Of a stretch of 64,000 nucleotides of DNA, positions 36,256 through 47,776 are shown one piece after another. The stretch's first letter is position 1; each line of letters starts with the position of its first letter. A program made the translations under genes and the position numbers. Location: the NCBI RefSeq assembly GCF_021730395.1, contig NC_069370.1, forward strand, positions 68,899,501 through 68,963,500, in the 5' to 3' direction. Source of the DNA: Mercenaria mercenaria. Lineage: Eukaryota; Mollusca; Bivalvia; Venerida; Veneridae. The notes beneath the pieces are model-generated. The model searched no databases. It was not told the DNA's origin and saw nothing but the letters and a program-made list of their open reading frames with translations.

Positions 36256-37760
36256 GAGCCAACGATTCCTTAAGGAGGTAGGTTACCTTTATATTTGTAT
36301 GTGCGCATGTCCAACCGGAAGCTTACGTGACGATTTACGACGACGTTTACGACAAACTAAATGTGTTTGTATATTCATTCTTCTGAAAACAAATCATAGA
36401 CCTGTCTTCGATCTGACGCTTTATGGTTTAATAATGCAGAAATAATGAATAAATTGCCGCAAAAACGCTTCAAAACAATGTTGCCTTAAAATGACGTCAT
36501 TGACGTCATGACGTTACGTGTCAGTTACCGCGCAAAATTAATAGCTTTTATCTTGAAAGTACGTAATTCTGTGCATTTTCTTTATTCAAACTATTTTCAA
36601 ATAACCATTATTTGCTGAAATATTTCTTATGAGTCTTTTGCTCTGAATAATAATCAATATTTTGCTTCTTTTATGTAGTTATATTGAAATGTTATGCGGA
36701 ATGTAAGAAAATGGATGATGGTAACCAATGTTATTTGGAATATAGTTGGGTGAGAGGCTACTTGTTACGGCCATTTTCAAATAAAAAATCTAGCAGTTTG
36801 ATTTGTAATACCTATTTTACAGGTTCCGTTGATAATTTGTTACTTATATACTAAAACTAAGATCCCTGGGTTAAGCGGCCGACACATTATTCACTGGACG
36901 ACCGCTCCCCTCAAAATATTTGAATTTCGGCCATCCTGCTGGATCTAATTTCAATTCTGCCTCGAAATCCGACGAATTCTTTTTATTTTATTTCGATTTC
37001 CGGGTCTTTGCAAAATTCAATGTAAGCAAAATTCAACATCATCCTTTCAAAATTTGAATTTTGATTTTCTACTTCTAACTTCTACTTCGAAATATGCACG
37101 TTTCTTTTTTAAATTTTGAACTTCGATCCTCAAGCTGTTTAAAATTGACTATTGCCTGTAAACAAATCATATTATGGAGCGTCCACTAATTTATAAATCC
37201 GTACATGTGTGCTGTTTAGTGGGTGAGAAGATATCAGTCTTTACCGTTAAGGAGCTTAAATTCCGTAAGAATTGACGGAAACATACGAGAATGTTCGAGT
37301 CTTTCCGATAAGGAAAAAATACCCTATACTCATCTGCAAAATGCTTAAAAAATACCATTTTCTTCTTCACCTAGAAAACTGAAATTAGTATCAAACACTA
37401 GTTAAATGAATATAGATTACTAAGTAGTTTGCAAAGGTCTTTAAGCACACATAAGAATCTATTTATTCTTTGTTAAACAGAAGAAATTTCAGCAAAATAT
37501 CCATATTCTACTATATTTCTAATTGTAGATAGACAGACATAAAGTATACGCAAAAAAGACCATTTTCTTTTAAATTCATTTTTAAAATAAAATATTCATA
37601 AGAAAGACAATGCATTGAATATTATCACATCGTTTGCAAAGCTAAAATACCTATAATACTTTTTCCATGAATTTAAATAAAGTAAAGGGCTCCTTCTTTG
37701 CGCTATATAAAATATTTTCACTCGTGTGAAAAATCGATGGGTCCAATTTTCCCATATGTT
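36256..37760. other. No recognisable gene; TTCGA-rich patch
   Basis: From about 36,905 to 37,130 the words AATTTGAA, TTCGAA and TTCGATTT recur irregularly (AATTTGAATTTCGG; CTTCTACTTCGAAATATG), suggesting a degraded short-period repeat. Confidence 0.4.
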
Positions 37761-37767
37761 CTCAAAC

Positions 37768-38212
37768 ATATACCTAAACGTAATAAAACGTATAAGCATC
37801 TGAGGGCCCATTCACGATTCCGTAGAATCAACATTTGAGTATCGACCAGTGCAAAGTCGACCTTGATTGTCAATTTTTGCCTGTCTACATTCATTTTCTT
37901 CACTTCTGTGAATAACTTCAGATCGATTGAGATCACATCTTTGTTGTCAAACACATACATAACTCTGACGAGTTTGCATGAAAATGTGCCCGGTGTCCTA
38001 AGGATATTAGGAATATCATTTTTGTACTAAAAATGATAGTTTTTTCGACATTTGATGATACGTATGTACTACAACAGACGTTTCAGATACAAATAGCTAT
38101 AGAAAATGCATTTTTGGAAATGTGTATATATCATTTCCGCACCTGTTATGTAATTAAACGTATTAGCGCCTGAGGGCCCGTTCACGCTTCCGTAGAATCA
38201 ACATTTATTATA
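37768..38212 (+). repeat. ~60-bp direct repeat around CTGAGGGCCC
   Basis: AAAACGTATAAGCATCTGAG, GGCCC(A/G)TTCACG and TTCCGTAGAATCAACATTT occur at about 37,780-37,833 and about 38,155-38,204 with few changes, ~372 bp apart. Confidence 0.7.
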
Positions 38213-38519
38213 CGAAATTCATTTTGAAATTATATCTGATATGTGTAAATCTGAAGCTCTCAAATATGGAAAGATCTTACCTCAGAGAGACATACACTGA
38301 CAATTTCAGAGACCATTAAAAATGCCCTTTTGAACGTTTTGACGAAGTTCCAAAAACTCTCTATAAACACTTGCTCCGATACGGACACCTGTGAGATCTG
38401 TGTTTATTCCGAGGTCAAATATTTGTTCGTAGATGAAAAGCTGACAGATTATACTAAAGCACAGGTATTTCAAATTGTCAGAAATGGGTGAAAGTTTACT
38501 CCTTATTTAGCAAAAAATA

Positions 38520-38955
38520 AGAAATAATTTAATTCCTGTGAAGTTTCATCGAAATCCAGCCAGCAGTTTGACCTGTGAAAGCCGGACAACAGTTTTCTAT
38601 CTTTAGCTCTGGTGGCCACTTTTAGCGCGAAGTGGTGTTGGCGATATGCACAACTAAGCTTGGTAATGAACACTCCTGTGAAGTTTTGCCATACTCTGGC
38701 CAGCCGTTTGACCTGTATAAGCCGTACAAGACTTTTCTTTTTTTAGCTGTTGCGGCCATTTTGTGCAGCGAAGCGGAATGTGCTGGCTATATGCACAACT
38801 AAGCTTGTACTGGTCATTCCTGTGAAGTTACGTCCAAATTTGGCTAGCAATTTGACCTGAAATCCAACAAGCTTAATGTGGACGGATAGATGGACGGGCT
38901 GACAGACGGCAAAGGCAAAAACAATATGTCTCCCCCAACTGTGGGGGAGACATAA
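38520..38955 (+). mobile_element. Array-type element, truncated, with GTCTCCCCC end hairpin
   Basis: Two to three diverged units (CCTGTGAAGTTT; GCCAGC(A/C)GTTTGACCTG; TATGCACAACTAAGCTTG) are followed by a short GACGGA-type tract and the end ACAATATGTCTCCCCCAACT with hairpin ATGTCTCCCCC / GGGGGAGACAT (about 38,925-38,952). The same end type closes the array at 49,480. The 5' end is missing. Confidence 0.65.
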
Positions 38956-39435
38956 TGAGGAGTCTTTACTTGAGAGCACTTTAAAATTGACTACCTTTTC
39001 CATGAATATGGTTAGTTTAGCCAAAATGTTAGTCTATATTTATGTGCATATTTCAGCAATGCGTTAACACCTAAACCGACTTCATTTAATAACGTTCGAA
39101 AAGATGGCGATAACTTTGAAAGTAAAGTTATTTTCAAAATTTTTATTATGAAGAACCATTGAAAAAAATCTGCAGGGTACAATAGATAAATAAACTTCTA
39201 GCATCAGATATCAAAATCTTTGGACATGTGATATCTTACAATCTAAACTTACTGGAAATTTGCATCAGGCATTTATTTGAGGTATAATAAATTAAAATAT
39301 CACATGACAGAGATTAAAAACTATTGTTCTCAATTTAGATATAATGTTTACTGCTGGAGCAAAAACAAAAATTAACAATATTATATATTATACTTGCGAA
39401 ATTGAACTAGCTGAAATCTGATTTTTTTATAGATC

Positions 39436-39771
39436 ATACTAGAGCTGCTTTTGAGAAAAGCGCATGTCTCCCACAACTGCCTAATCATCTAAATATAAGT
39501 CAATCTTTATATACTGTTATATACTCACTACAAATATACCTTTGAAAAGTAAAAAAAAAATGATTCAAGGGTCCTAATTCTGAAGTGCCTTTGGCGATTT
39601 GGCTAGTTAATGAACTTTGCCAAGGAGTTATGATCAAAAACATTTCATTCAAGTTTGGTAAAGATCGGATGAGAACTGTTCGACTTTGAGCACGGACAAA
39701 AGTTTAAAAAGCTGATTTTTCGGTGATTCAAGAAAAAGGATTGAAAATACTGCATTGCTTTAAGTTATGAT
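39436..39771 (+). mobile_element. Left end of a GTCTCCC-type array element
   Basis: CTAGAGCTGCTTTTGAGAAA and then AGCGCATGTCTCCC match the start of the element at 47,777. GCTTTT-GAG-AAAAGC is a hairpin. The element is cut off where the next one begins at 39,772, and its own right end is not seen. Confidence 0.55.
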
Positions 39772-40720
39772 AACAAGATGGCCAAGATGGCCCTAGGTCG
39801 CTCACCTGAGAAACACACAATAACAGTATAAACATGTGTGACCTAGTGATTTCACGGAAACAAATATCCTGGCCAAATTTCATTAGGATTGGACCAAAAT
39901 GTGGTCTCTTGAGTTTAAACAAGTATTTTCTTTGATATGACCTAGTGACCTTGTTTTTGACCCCAGGTGACCCATATTCAAACTCGACCTAGATTTCATC
40001 AAGGCAATCATTCTTACCAAATTTCATGAAGATCAATTGAAAAATACAGCTTCTATCGCATACACAATGTTTTTCTTTGATTTGACCTAGTGACCTAATT
40101 TTTAATCCTAGATGACCCATATTCAGGTTCGAACTAGATTTCATCAAGGCAATCATTCTGACCAAATTTCATGAAGATCAATTGAAAAATACAGCCTCTA
40201 TCACATACACAATGTTTTTCTTTGATTTGACCTAGTGACTAGTTTTTGATCCCAGATAACCCATATTCGAACCTGTCCTAGAATTTATCAAGGTTATCAT
40301 TCTGGCAAAATTTCATAAGATCAGTTGAAAAATACAGCCTCTATCGCATACACAATGTTTTTCTTTCAATTGACATAATGACCTAGTTTTTGATCCCAGA
40401 TGACCCATTTTCGAACATGGCTTAGATTTGATCAATGTAATCATTCTGACCAAAATTAATGAAGATCAATTGAAAAATACAGCCTCTATCGCATACACAA
40501 GGTTTTTTATTTGACCTAGTGTCCTAGTTTTTGACCCCAGATGACCCATTTTTAAACTTGGCCTAGATTTCATCAAGGTCGTCATTCTGACCAGATTTCA
40601 TGAAACTCAATTGAAAAATACAGCCTATATCACATACACAAGCTAAATGTTGACATACAGCAGACGCCGGCATCGAGTGATTACAAGAACTCGCCTGAGC
40701 ATTGCTCAGGTGAGCTAAAA
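39772..40720 (+). mobile_element. Array-type non-autonomous element, complete
   Basis: It starts AACAAGATGGCCAAGATGGC (hairpin GGCCA-AGA-TGGCC), then TCGCTCACCTGAG. About five ~119-bp units follow (GACCTAGTTTTTGATCCCAG; TTGAAAAATACAGCCTCTAT). The end hairpin CGCCTGAGCATTGCTCAGG is followed by TGAGCTAAAA. The ends pair (CTCACCTGAG with CTCAGGTGAG). Same class as the element at the window start. Confidence 0.7.
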
Positions 40721-40889
40721 CTGTATACTATATACTAAGCATTGTGAATTGGAATCCAATTTAATTTGCAAGCTGCTGTGAGGCATTATCTATAGACAAG
40801 AAATGATGAACAGTGTTGGTCAGTGTTGATTCATTCCATTTTTGATGAGAACTTGAATACATTTCTTATAAACTGTTTTTGTTTTTTAG

Positions 40890-42366
40890 GCTCTCAGATT
40901 TTCTACCTAGTGTATGAAAAGTACACAAGAATTGGATAAAAATCGATACTATTATCTACCCTTGTTTATTAAGATCAACGCTATACACAGTTGTCTCCCT
41001 GCTGTTGGAAGCGGAGCAAACAGTGTAGTATCTATGGTCCACCATCACTTCCAGCATCATGGCTATGGAGAAAAGAATGTTTCATCACATATGGACAATT
41101 ACAGTGGACAAAATAAGAACAGTGACTATGCTGAAATAAGGTAAGAATTCTCAATAAATAAAGAAATATTTATTAAGTGTACAGTTGATGTTGAAACATT
41201 TAATTTCATAGTATGATCATATACTTCAGTTTGGGAAGTCACTGCTTTCCAGTTTATATATATATATAATGTGCATACTTTTAAATAAATGAAAAATCAT
41301 ATTTCCACTGATAAAACATTGATACACAATTTGAATATTGCATACTTAGTAGTACACAACAAACTGAATTAAGATTTAGCTGTATATGTTAGAAATTCAA
41401 CTGTGTAGCATTTAATTGTTTTAATAAAGTTCTGAAGACTACACTATTGCTACTTAAAAGTTTTTTTCTCTCTAAGAATTCATTGTTTAAATACGCCGTT
41501 ATTTCAGTTATGGAATGTGGCGTGTTATGAAGGGTCCACATGATTGAAGTACAGCCTGATGGAAGCCGGGCATACAAAATTCAGTCCTGATTGGCTTTTT
41601 GGCCTGTGGAAGGTATTCATTTTTATCATTATTTTTTTATTTCATGCAGCCACAGTTTGATTCTTAAACTAAAAGAACATGGACATCAGAAATGAAGCAG
41701 GCTTTCAAGAACATGTTTAGGTATATTTGGCTTGAGCTTCTTTAACCATTATGATTTTTTGGGTAATAATCAAGTATTCATAAAACTTGCTGCAGAGATC
41801 ATGTCTGTTAAGAGGCCACTTACATTAAGATACCACCTTTTCTCTAGCTCACTGCAAGCCAGTTCAACAGAAATAACATAATTGTAATACAGTTTATTTT
41901 CTTAACCATTTTAAAGAACTATTTGTTGAAATGAGATCGAAACTATGGCCCTTACTTGACACAGAATATGTAGTTGAAATTTTTATGAAAAGACGTTGTC
42001 ATTACTGTAATAAAAGTCTAATTTGTAATTTAATGTAACAATCAAGTAGGCTGTCTTTTGAATAGCTGTTGATCAGGATTGAAAATATTTTTATAATAGT
42101 GCTTTGTCTTAAATATTTGATACATTTATCACTACAGAATGTCTTCTGCACAACCTGGTATAGTATTCATGAAGATTAATAACTTCAACATAGAGACAGA
42201 GATTAATATTCTTAGACAGGGGGTTGGTATGACAGGCGAATTCCCCAACGGTATTACCATTTCTGAGCTGGATGCCAGTCAACAGTGGTACCTGTATAAT
42301 GAAATAGCGCCCCTTTGCAACGTTACAGCAGTGTGTGCTCAAAACCAGCAGTGCCAAAGCCATTAA
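40890..42366 (+). CDS. Two-exon fragment of an unidentified, possibly transposon-derived protein
   Basis: Exon one (40,890-41,140) follows TTTTTGTTTTTTAG and ends at AAATAAG before GTAAGAATT. Exon two (42,138-42,366) follows ATCACTACAG. The intron is GT-AG, 997 bp, and the phases agree, so YAEIR is followed in frame by MSSAQPGIVFMKINN. Key stretches are GANSVVSMVHHHFQHHGYGE, HMDNYSGQNKN and LDASQQWYLYNEIAPLC. These resemble the DNC.GQNKN region and the C-terminus of a multi-copy invertebrate protein family (I recall DUF7869-like, not certain). Sequence expected between the two parts is missing, and the frame upstream of the Met at 40,914 is stopped, with family-like residues in another frame (QIFYLVYEKY). 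It is probably a degenerate copy with surviving splice sites. Confidence 0.5.
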
Positions 42367-42695
42367 AATTGAAAACTCAGTCATTTAAAATGAAGAATGA
42401 TTGAAAAAAAGTGTTTTTTGAAAGTGTTTTTGATCTTTTTTTAAGGTGTACTAGACCCAAATTTCATAATTTTAAATATGAACAAATGCTACATATAGAT
42501 TATGTAAACATTGGATTAACAAGTTTATGTGTGTCAACAGTACTATGCATTGGTTAAATATAGAACACACTGTATACATGTAAGGCTGAACACAGTATAA
42601 ATGTGAAATTCCTCTAAAACACTGGAAGATTTTTAAACAATTGACTGTGACTGCATGACATTAAATTATGAATGTACATGTAGCTCTAAAATCTA
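42367..42695. other. No recognisable feature
   Basis: AT-rich 3' flank of the exon pair. No clear polyadenylation context beyond scattered AATAAA-like words. Confidence 0.4.
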
Positions 42696-42699
42696 TTAT

Positions 42700-44057
42700 A
42701 AGTCCACAAGAAAGTCTTTACCAAGTAGAGATAGGTCAAAATAAACCTAAAAATTCGATGTAACATATATGTTGTACCATGTTGAGGTCTCTATTTTTCC
42801 CTATGGCCTGTAATATCAAGAGCTGTCACTAATGGTGACAAATGCCCCCGCAGCGCCTTGACCTTTGACCTGGTGACCCCAAAGTCAATAGGGGTCGTGT
42901 ACTCAATAAGTACTATCAGCATGTGAAGTTTGAAGGTCCTGGGTGCAGTGGTTCACGAGTAAAGTGCCTTCATGCAAAAAGTTAACGTTGTGACGAATAA
43001 ATGGACGGACAGTTGAAAACTAATATGCCTCCCTTCGGGGACATAAAAAAGTAGCAATATAATCTATTAATAGTAAAATAAAGGGACGTAATTCTAAAAA
43101 CAAGGGTGCCTCATGGTGTTGAACATTTGTGCCAAGTTACATCAAAATCCCTCTATGCATCAAGAAGAAATGCTCCGGGCAAAGTCATTTTTAAAATTAA
43201 CCTTTGACCTCTAAGTATGACCTTGACCTTAAACATAGGGACCTGGTTCTTGTGCATGACAATTTGTCTCATGGTGGTGAACATTTGTGCCAAGTTACAT
43301 CAAAATCCCTCTATGCATGAAGAAGAAATGCACCGGACAAAGTCATTTTTGTATCTGACCTTTGATCTCAAGTGTGACCTTGACCTTTAAGCTAGGGGTC
43401 TGGGTGTTGTGCATGACACGTCGTCTCATCATGGGGAACATTTATGCCAAGTAATATTGTAATCTCTTGATGGATGACAGTTAGAGACCGGACAGGAAAA
43501 AAAAATCCTACTGACATTTGACCTCAAAGTGTGACCTTGACCTTTAAGCTAGGGGTCTGGGTATTGTGCATGACACGTCGTCTCAACATGGGGAACATTT
43601 ATGCCAAGTAATATTAAAATCCTTTCATGGATGGCAGAGTTATGGACTGGACAGGAAAAAAGCCCAGTTGACCTTTGACCACCAATTGTGACCTTGACCT
43701 TTGAGCAAGGGGTCTAAAAGTTGAGCATGACATATCTTCTTATTATGAAATACAATGTACATTTGTGCCAAGTAATATTAAAATCTCTTCATGGATGGCA
43801 GAGTTATGGACCGGACAGGAAAATAGCCCTGTTGACCTTTGACCTCCAATTGTGACCTTGACCTTTGAGCCAGGGGTCCGGGTTTTGCACATGACACGTC
43901 GTCTTATCATGGGGAACATTTGTGCCAGGTAATATTAATATCCCTTCATGGATGACAGAGTTATGGGCCAGACACATGGACGGAATGACAGAATGACGGA
44001 AAAGCGCATTCCTATAGTCCCCGAAACTGGTTTTCAACCAGTAGGGGACTAATAAAA
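42700..44057 (+). mobile_element. Array-type element, itself interrupted by a second element
   Basis: The left part matches the opening modules of the repeats at 45,060-45,190 and 53,800-53,960 (AAGTCCACAA, then TTTTTCCCTATGGCC). After the insert (42,816-43,046) the same repeat resumes with GTAGCAATATAATCTATTAA. Diverged ~165-bp units follow (ATTTGTGCCAAGTTACATCA; TGTGACCTTGACC). The right end is GACGGAATGACAGAATGACG plus a hairpin AGTCCCC...GGGGACT at about 44,017-44,050, with TAATAAAA. Confidence 0.65.
42816..43046 (+). mobile_element. ~231-bp array-type element nested in another
   Basis: It starts TCAAGAGCTGTCACTAATGG with hairpin TGTCAC-TAATG-GTGACA, has a single core unit with a DR1-like TGACCTTTGACCT (42,859-42,871), a GGACGGAC tract, and ends ATGCCTCCCTTCGGGGACAT. 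Host-element sequence is continuous on either side when compared with the uninterrupted copies at 45.2 and 53.9 kb. Confidence 0.7.
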
Positions 44058-44390
44058 GGTAAGTATCAACAAAACCCAACACCTTTGTCTGAAACAGTTG
44101 AAAAAGACCACATGCAATTAAAGGATTATATTAGTTAACACCCGATTGTCAAAACTTTTGCAGTTGTGTGCATATAATACACTGTTTTCACTTTTATTAA
44201 TGAAAGTGATGAATTCATGCAACGCTGTGCATATATTGTTTGTTTGAACTGGCTCTGAATTGACATACATCATTCTCCCTCTTACAGTAATGCCTGTAAT
44301 TTGTGAAGCCCTTTCAGACATCGGAGTCTTTGGTATTACATAGACAGCAAAATGTTCATCATTTCTTTTGGCAGCTTACTGTGGGAACTG
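44058..44390 (-). pseudogene. DEDD-type 3'-5' exonuclease domain remnant
   Basis: The minus strand encodes HFAVYVIPKTPMSERASQIT, then GITVRGRMMYV, then ENSVLYAHNCKSFDNRVLTN. The AS.(I/V)TGI segment and AHN..FD match the region leading into motif Exo II of DnaQ/DEDD exonucleases. After NIIL the frame stops; a family-like continuation (LFQTKVLGFVDTY) follows in another frame within ~75 bp, so there is at least one frameshift. The sequence then hits the end of the array element at 44,057. Exo I (D-x-E) and Exo III are not present. It could be a host exon inactivated by decay and repeat insertion, or a multi-copy relic. Confidence 0.55.
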
Positions 44391-44815
44391 CATGTTGAAA
44401 ACAGATGAATATAAATACGTGAAAACTTTGTTTATCTGACATCAGACACACACATTGTAACTATTAAATTCATCAGTATCCTAAAACTTAGAGGTATAAT
44501 TTATTACTTAGATTATTGCCAACAGCATATACAAGTACTGACCAAATATCTGCATTTCAGTTGATTTAAAGTTGATTTAAAAAAAATCTTTCTGCATTGA
44601 CAGACATTTGTTAGGACTTAAGAAAACTTACCATTTTCAGCACTTTCCCGTTTTGAACATGTACTTTCCCGAACAGGAAAGTTAATGACAATTTCTATTA
44701 TATGCTGACATTTTACAACTTTCTTGATTTTGAAAGCAATTTCCCAAACGGGAAAGTTTTCATTTCAACCTGTACAAAATTCATAGATTACCAAGAAAAC
44801 TTAAGTAAAATCTTA
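44391..44815. other. AT-rich spacer with CTTTCCC/GGGAAAG hairpins
   Basis: CTTTCCCGTTTTGAACA, CTTTCCCGAACAGGAAAG and TTTCCCAAACGGGAAAG occur within ~115 bp (about 44,640-44,758). The last two are hairpins. No gene is seen. Confidence 0.5.
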
Positions 44816-44935
44816 TATATAAGTATGACCGTGACCTTTAAGCTAGAGGTCTGGGTATTTCACTCAACACATTGTGTGATAATGATGAATATTTGTGCCA
44901 AGTTATATGAAAACTCGCTCATTCCTAACAAATAG

Positions 44936-45800
44936 AAACAAGAGCTCCACCAAGCGGGGCAATATACGCTCGAAGAGTTACATGAGAGGATGGGAGCAAA
45001 ATTTTAAGAACTTGACTGTTGAAGCCCAAAGGACAGGAACAACAAAGCGGAGAAATTCAAAAAAAAATTTAAGTCCACAACAAAATCCTTACCAGGTACT
45101 GGTATGTCAAAATACATCTAGAAATTGGAGGTACCATCAGTGTTGTACAACAGAAAAGTGGTCTCGGTTTTTTCCCTATGGCCAATAATAAAAAAGTTTC
45201 AAAATAAGCTATTTATAGTTACATAAAAGGAAAGTAATTAAAAAAAATTATTGTTAGTGAACAAAAAAGAGATCTGCCAAATAAAACAATAGTACTGCAA
45301 TGCAGAGCAATATATACACAAAGCAAAGTCATATATGACCTTTGACCCCTAAGTGTGACCTTGACCTTGAAGCGAGTCATCCGAAACATGAGCTCTGCAT
45401 GTCGTCTCGGTGTGGTGAATATTTTTGTCAAGTTTATTTGAAATCCTTCAAGCAGTTCAAGAGTTAGAGCGGACATGAAACAAACTGATATAACCTTTGA
45501 CCCCTAAGTGTGACCTTGACCTTGAAGCGAGACATCCAAAATTGCGCTCTGCATGGTGTCTCGGTGTGGTGAACATTTGTGTAAAGTTTCATTGAAATCC
45601 TTAAAGGGGATCAAGAGTTACAGAGCGGACATGAAATTGCTAACGGACGGACGGACATTGGGGGTATAATACAATACATCACTTCGGGCGTATAATGGTG
45701 TGGTGAACATTTGTGTCAAGTTTCACTGAAATCCTTCAAGGGGTTCAAAAGTTACAGAGCGGACACGACATTGCTTAGGGACAGACTTTACTTCTAACAG
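44936..45800 (+). mobile_element. Array-type element with GGGC(A/G)TATA termini
   Basis: It opens AAACAAGAGCTCCACCAAGC (weak hairpin GCTCC / GGGGC), then GGGGCAATATACGCTCGAAG. It contains the shared module ending TTTTTTCCCTATGGCC and units with TGACCTTTGACCCCTAAGTG. A matching right end, ACTTCGGGCGTATAAT, lies at about 45,682-45,697, followed by one more partial unit. A related left end lies near 47,385. Confidence 0.6.
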
Positions 45801-46340
45801 GTGAGCTTGACCATATAGCTACTGGTAGATCTTGCACACAACACATTGTCCTGTTATGCTTGTGCCTAGTTACTTGAATATCCATCCATCCATAGGAATT
45901 TTAAAGACTGAACATGTTGTAATACTTCTAAGTGTAGTGACCTTTAAGGTAGAGGTATGGGTATGTAGTCAGACATGTCATCTTGTTATGTTTTTGCACT
46001 GACCTAATGATCTTGAATCTTAAGACCACAGGCCATTATCCTATGAAATTCAACATCCTTATGGTCTATACATTCTCCAGCAATTGATATAAAACCTTCT
46101 TTCCGCTTCAAGGCCACTGAGACCTTGACCTTTAATTTAATCAACCCTAAAACATTCGATCAAAGGCAATAAGAAGTTGAACAGCCACAAGTTCAAGAAT
46201 TCTCCATTCACCGTGACCTTGACCTTTGACTTGCCTTCTCAACAAGAGATATAGGGATATGTACTAACTGTTAGCAATCATCCCAGACATAGGATTAAGC
46301 ACTCTTTAGTTACTGAACAAGAAAAATGGTTTACTGGCCG
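45801..46340 (+). repeat. Degenerate TGACCTTGACC-containing array remnant
   Basis: Diverged units with ACCGTGACCTTGACCTTTGA (about 46,210) and CAAGTTCAAGAATTCT; no end structure is clear. Confidence 0.45.
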
Positions 46341-47380
46341 AGCAATCAATATAAATCCCTCTTCCTCAGATGGGACATAAAAAGGAAAGCAGTTCAAAGA
46401 CTTGGTTTTACATTTAACTCATGTCATTTGCTACAATGTAATTTATTAGAATATAATTTCTATATTGACAATCATTGGATTTCAGTAATCCACCAAAAAG
46501 CTAGAATACTGCTGCAGATTGGTTAATATCAGTGATGGTTTTATTTGTGCTAATATACAAGAATACTGTATTAGCCAAAAAGTAAGCGATGTGGAAATGT
46601 TTGAGAATGTCGCGAATTCAATAAAACTGTGAAATTATCAGCCCGTTTAAATTTCCACTTCCACCAAGTCATTTCATCATAAACAATCTTAGCTCTAAAA
46701 CTTCAGTTTTTGGCAATTTGCAAATATTTCTGTTCCAAAAATGTCTGGAATTGGCAGAATTCAAAATATTTGTGAAATGTCATAAAACATTAATGTTTTG
46801 CAAAATTTTAACAATGCAAAATAAGGATGCTGACCATGACATTGATGAATAAAGCCTTTGCGAAATTTACCCAGTCCATTGTACCTTGATCCCTAACACA
46901 TGCACAAATCCTTTAATCAAGATAATCATGTTACACATGACAACAACCTGTGAACAGGATACTGAAAAACCCTTGACTGCAATTCTTGGAAGATATTTTT
47001 ATTGTGTTAAGTTTTATGTGACCTATTAACATTCACCTTATCAAATACAAGTGAGTAGAACCCTGATGCACTTTTCCTTTATTCATGTAATATCAATGTC
47101 AACAGCATTTGTGAGCGCATTGTGAAAGACAATTTCATGAGGCATCGTATGTATAACTAAAGGTTATAGGAAAAGTAATGTGAACATATAACATGGAAAC
47201 ATCAAAATGCAATCTTTGCATCGACTTTCTACGAAAAACTTCATTTATCTTACCAAGACCTGTTGATCAAAATATATTGGTGTATGTGTACCAAAGGTGG
47301 ACTTATCACCTGCAAAAACAGTTCCATTTGGCAATTCCCTCTTGTCACATTCTAAAATAATAGTCTTTTTTTAATATCAA
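46341..47380. other. No recognisable gene
   Basis: AT-rich unique-looking sequence. Open frames are short and motif-free. Confidence 0.5.
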
Positions 47381-47384
47381 TCAT

Positions 47385-47720
47385 GCGGAGCAATATACGC
47401 CCGAAAGTATGACTTTTGACCCCTAAGTGTGACCTTGAAGCGAGCAATCAGAAACATGAGCTTTGCAAATCGTCTCGATGTGGTTAACATTTGTACCAAC
47501 ATCCTTTAAAATCATTCAAGAAGTCCAAAAGTTACAGAACGGACACGAAAACAAAATCATATGACCTTTTGTGTCAAGTTTCTTCGAAATCCTTCAAGGG
47601 GTTCAAGAGTTAAAGAGCGAACACAAAATTGCTAACAGACTGACAGAAAGACAGACAGCCAGACACCGAAGTCAGAACGTAACAGCATTATAGGTCCCTA
47701 TGGGCGCCACATTTCTATCA
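47385..47720 (+). mobile_element. Short array-type element, CGGAGCAATATACGCCCG type
   Basis: ATGCGGAGCAATATACGCCC opens it; two units with TGTGACCTTGAAGCGAG and CTTCAAGGGGTTCAAGAGTT follow. It ends in GACAGAAAGACAGACAG-type repeats and ATTATAGGTCCCTATGGGCG. Confidence 0.5.
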
Positions 47721-47776
47721 CAAATAAAGCCTTTCACTGCACAACAGGTAAAATTAGCAATTTAATTAGAACATAA

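Noticed and set aside
37596-37960. Two overlapping minus-strand frames of 71 and 80 codons
   Set aside because: No recognisable domain; they cross the ~60-bp direct repeat and no splice or start context supports them.
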